From NCBI GenBank assembly GCA_030544215.1, contig JARZZO010000013.1, forward strand, positions 22,744,729 to 22,808,728: a DNA stretch of 64,000 nt, read 5' to 3'. Positions 62,793-64,000 of the stretch are shown here, piece after piece; positions within the stretch are counted from its first letter, which is position 1; every line of letters starts with the position of its first letter. The notes beneath the pieces are model-generated. The model worked only from the letters and a program-made list of their open reading frames with translations, was not told the origin of the DNA and did not search any database. This stretch comes from Zantedeschia hybrid cultivar. Taxonomy: Eukaryota > Streptophyta > Magnoliopsida > Alismatales > Araceae. The translations under genes were made by a program, and so were the position numbers.

Positions 62793-64000
62793 TGTAAGGA
62801 ATCGCCTAGAACGCAGCGGAAAATAAAATCGATTCCTATGTATCGGTTGCTGGGATCGTAAAACGGACAATAAAATTAAACGTGGGAAGAACGGTTCTTC
62901 ACCTTTGCGGGGTTTCTAATCTCCCGTGGATGATTCCAACTCGGTAATCGCGCACGCGCACGATCTATAGAGGTATCCACACGAGCTCCCGCTGCAGACG
63001 CGTTTTTCTCCTCGACTTAAGTGCTCCAACCAGATCTCAAATCCACCATGCGTGGAAAGAGAAAGATCTACTCCAAGAGAGCGAAGGAGAGAGAGAGAGG
63101 AGATAGAGAATCTTGGGGTGTGCAGTTCGTCCAACTTCTTTTACCCCTCCCCTTGGCCTCCTTATATAAGAAATAAGGATAAGCACAAGGATTAATCCTC
63201 ATGATTATCCAAGAGTTTGGCCTTGGATAAATCTCCATTAAATCTTCATGTTTATCCTGCGGCTTTTCATAAAAACCCAGATAAGCATGAAATTTAACGT
63301 CTCTCACCGGCTGACAAGAACTCTTATGTGTGTGACCCTTTAGGCCCATATATCAGTCCGGTTTCAGGCCTATTAAACTTAGAACTAATTCTAAAGTTTA
63401 ATATTTATTAATTAACATTTAAACATCATATGTTAAATGATTAATTTAATAAACAAGTGGTTTATCATCTGATGATTAATTCACTTGGCCTTCTGATCAT
63501 GAACGGTACCAAACACTACCTCATGATCCCATAAGATATAAGGGATACTGTTCCCTTTATTTGAACCTTTCCGTCTGCAGATACCGCACAAATAAAATCC
63601 TTCACTCATCCAATGTCCCAATAACGCAAGGGTATGGTTTTATAGTCAAACCCTCTATCGCATTATTTAGATGGATTCCAGTACTCAGTTAATTTCTAGA
63701 AAGACATCTCTTTCATTTGACCCTGGCTAGAGATTTATGTGTACACATCCATAGGACATTCTCTCTCCAGTCTTATACCAAGAGTGAGTGATCCCTTGTT
63801 GTTCACTCAATTACCTTTGCAAGCTTTCCACTGTATCTGAGAGACCGACTACCGTGGGCTTAATGGTTAAAGTCCACAAGTCAGAGAATCAAGACACAAT
63901 GGTCTACAAACAAAATATCATTGGTGACTCAGGTCAAAGGACCAACTGTGCTACTGCAACGATTGAATTCCCTGGTTGACTAATAGGTATAATTACCATC
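62793..64000 (-). repeat. 5' LTR of copia C (partial, 1208 bp visible)
   Basis: Aligns with 49675-50638 and 53367-53610. It shows the target site of the 50639-53361 solo LTR uninterrupted (near 63765). The outer end lies beyond the window. Confidence 0.93.

Larger units (their letters stand above)
49675..64000 (-). mobile_element. Ty1/copia element C, nearly complete, runs off right edge
   Basis: A minus-strand element: 5' LTR from 62793 to beyond 64000, PBS 62779-62791, leader to 57924, one gag-pol frame 57923-53994, PPT 53980-53992, and 3' LTR 53979-49675. Two dyad-LTR solo LTRs are nested in it (58545-60859 in the leader, 50639-53361 in the 3' LTR). Without them the visible element is about 9.3 kb. 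The left outer flank is GTTTT in the minisatellite; its partner lies outside the window. Confidence 0.92.

Overview
The window is plant nuclear DNA made almost wholly of nested retrotransposons, typical of an angiosperm pericentromeric or other TE-dense region. The evidence is plant-type Ty3/gypsy and Ty1/copia polyproteins, L1-type LINE remnants, tRNA-Met primer-binding sites, plant mobile domain (PMD) proteins and GT-AG introns of 78-88 bp. I see no host single-copy gene, no rRNA or tRNA gene and no CRISPR. The species cannot be named from the sequence.

Layout. (1) A degenerate Ty3/gypsy element on the + strand, here called E0, is the substrate of positions 1873-44759. Its gag zinc knuckle, protease, reverse transcriptase (RT), RNase H (RNH), integrase and 3' polypurine tract survive as six separated pieces. 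These pieces are split by a copia LTR (1-1872, element running off the left edge), a LINE (about 1969-6957) that itself carries a copia solo LTR nested inside a copia solo LTR, a solo LTR at 7267-9253, a copia solo LTR (10055-20028) that contains an 8.4 kb gypsy element (10805-19198), and two more gypsy solo LTRs (21370-23456 and 23588-44132). (2) The last solo LTR contains a young 18.3 kb Tat-lineage gypsy element (24157-42449). It has 1328-bp LTRs, gag-protease-G-patch, RT-RNH, a second archaeal-type RNH and integrase. On the opposite strand it also carries two captured host-like genes: a multi-exon PMD gene and a PMD/DUF7745-like gene. (3) From 45 to 49.7 kb lies a degenerate element encoding a 'putative gypsy-type transposon' domain protein, ending in a 69-bp minisatellite. 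(4) From 49675 to beyond the right edge lies a nearly intact Ty1/copia element on the - strand, interrupted by two gypsy solo LTRs.

Most insertion borders are supported by TG...CA ends and 5-bp target-site duplications read directly from the sequence, so the insertion order can be reconstructed.

The most unusual signal is a dyad motif, RRCGTC-N10-GACGC(C/G), with A/T-rich outer flanks (roughly TGAAA before, TTTCA after). It occurs dozens of times in the non-coding parts of two different gypsy lineages: the LTR family seen as one full copy and four solo LTRs, and the Tat element's LTRs, leader and antisense-gene introns and promoters. The 10-nt spacer length is held while its sequence is not. 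That looks like a repeated two-half-site recognition element or a short hairpin family, and it does not match any feature type I can name.
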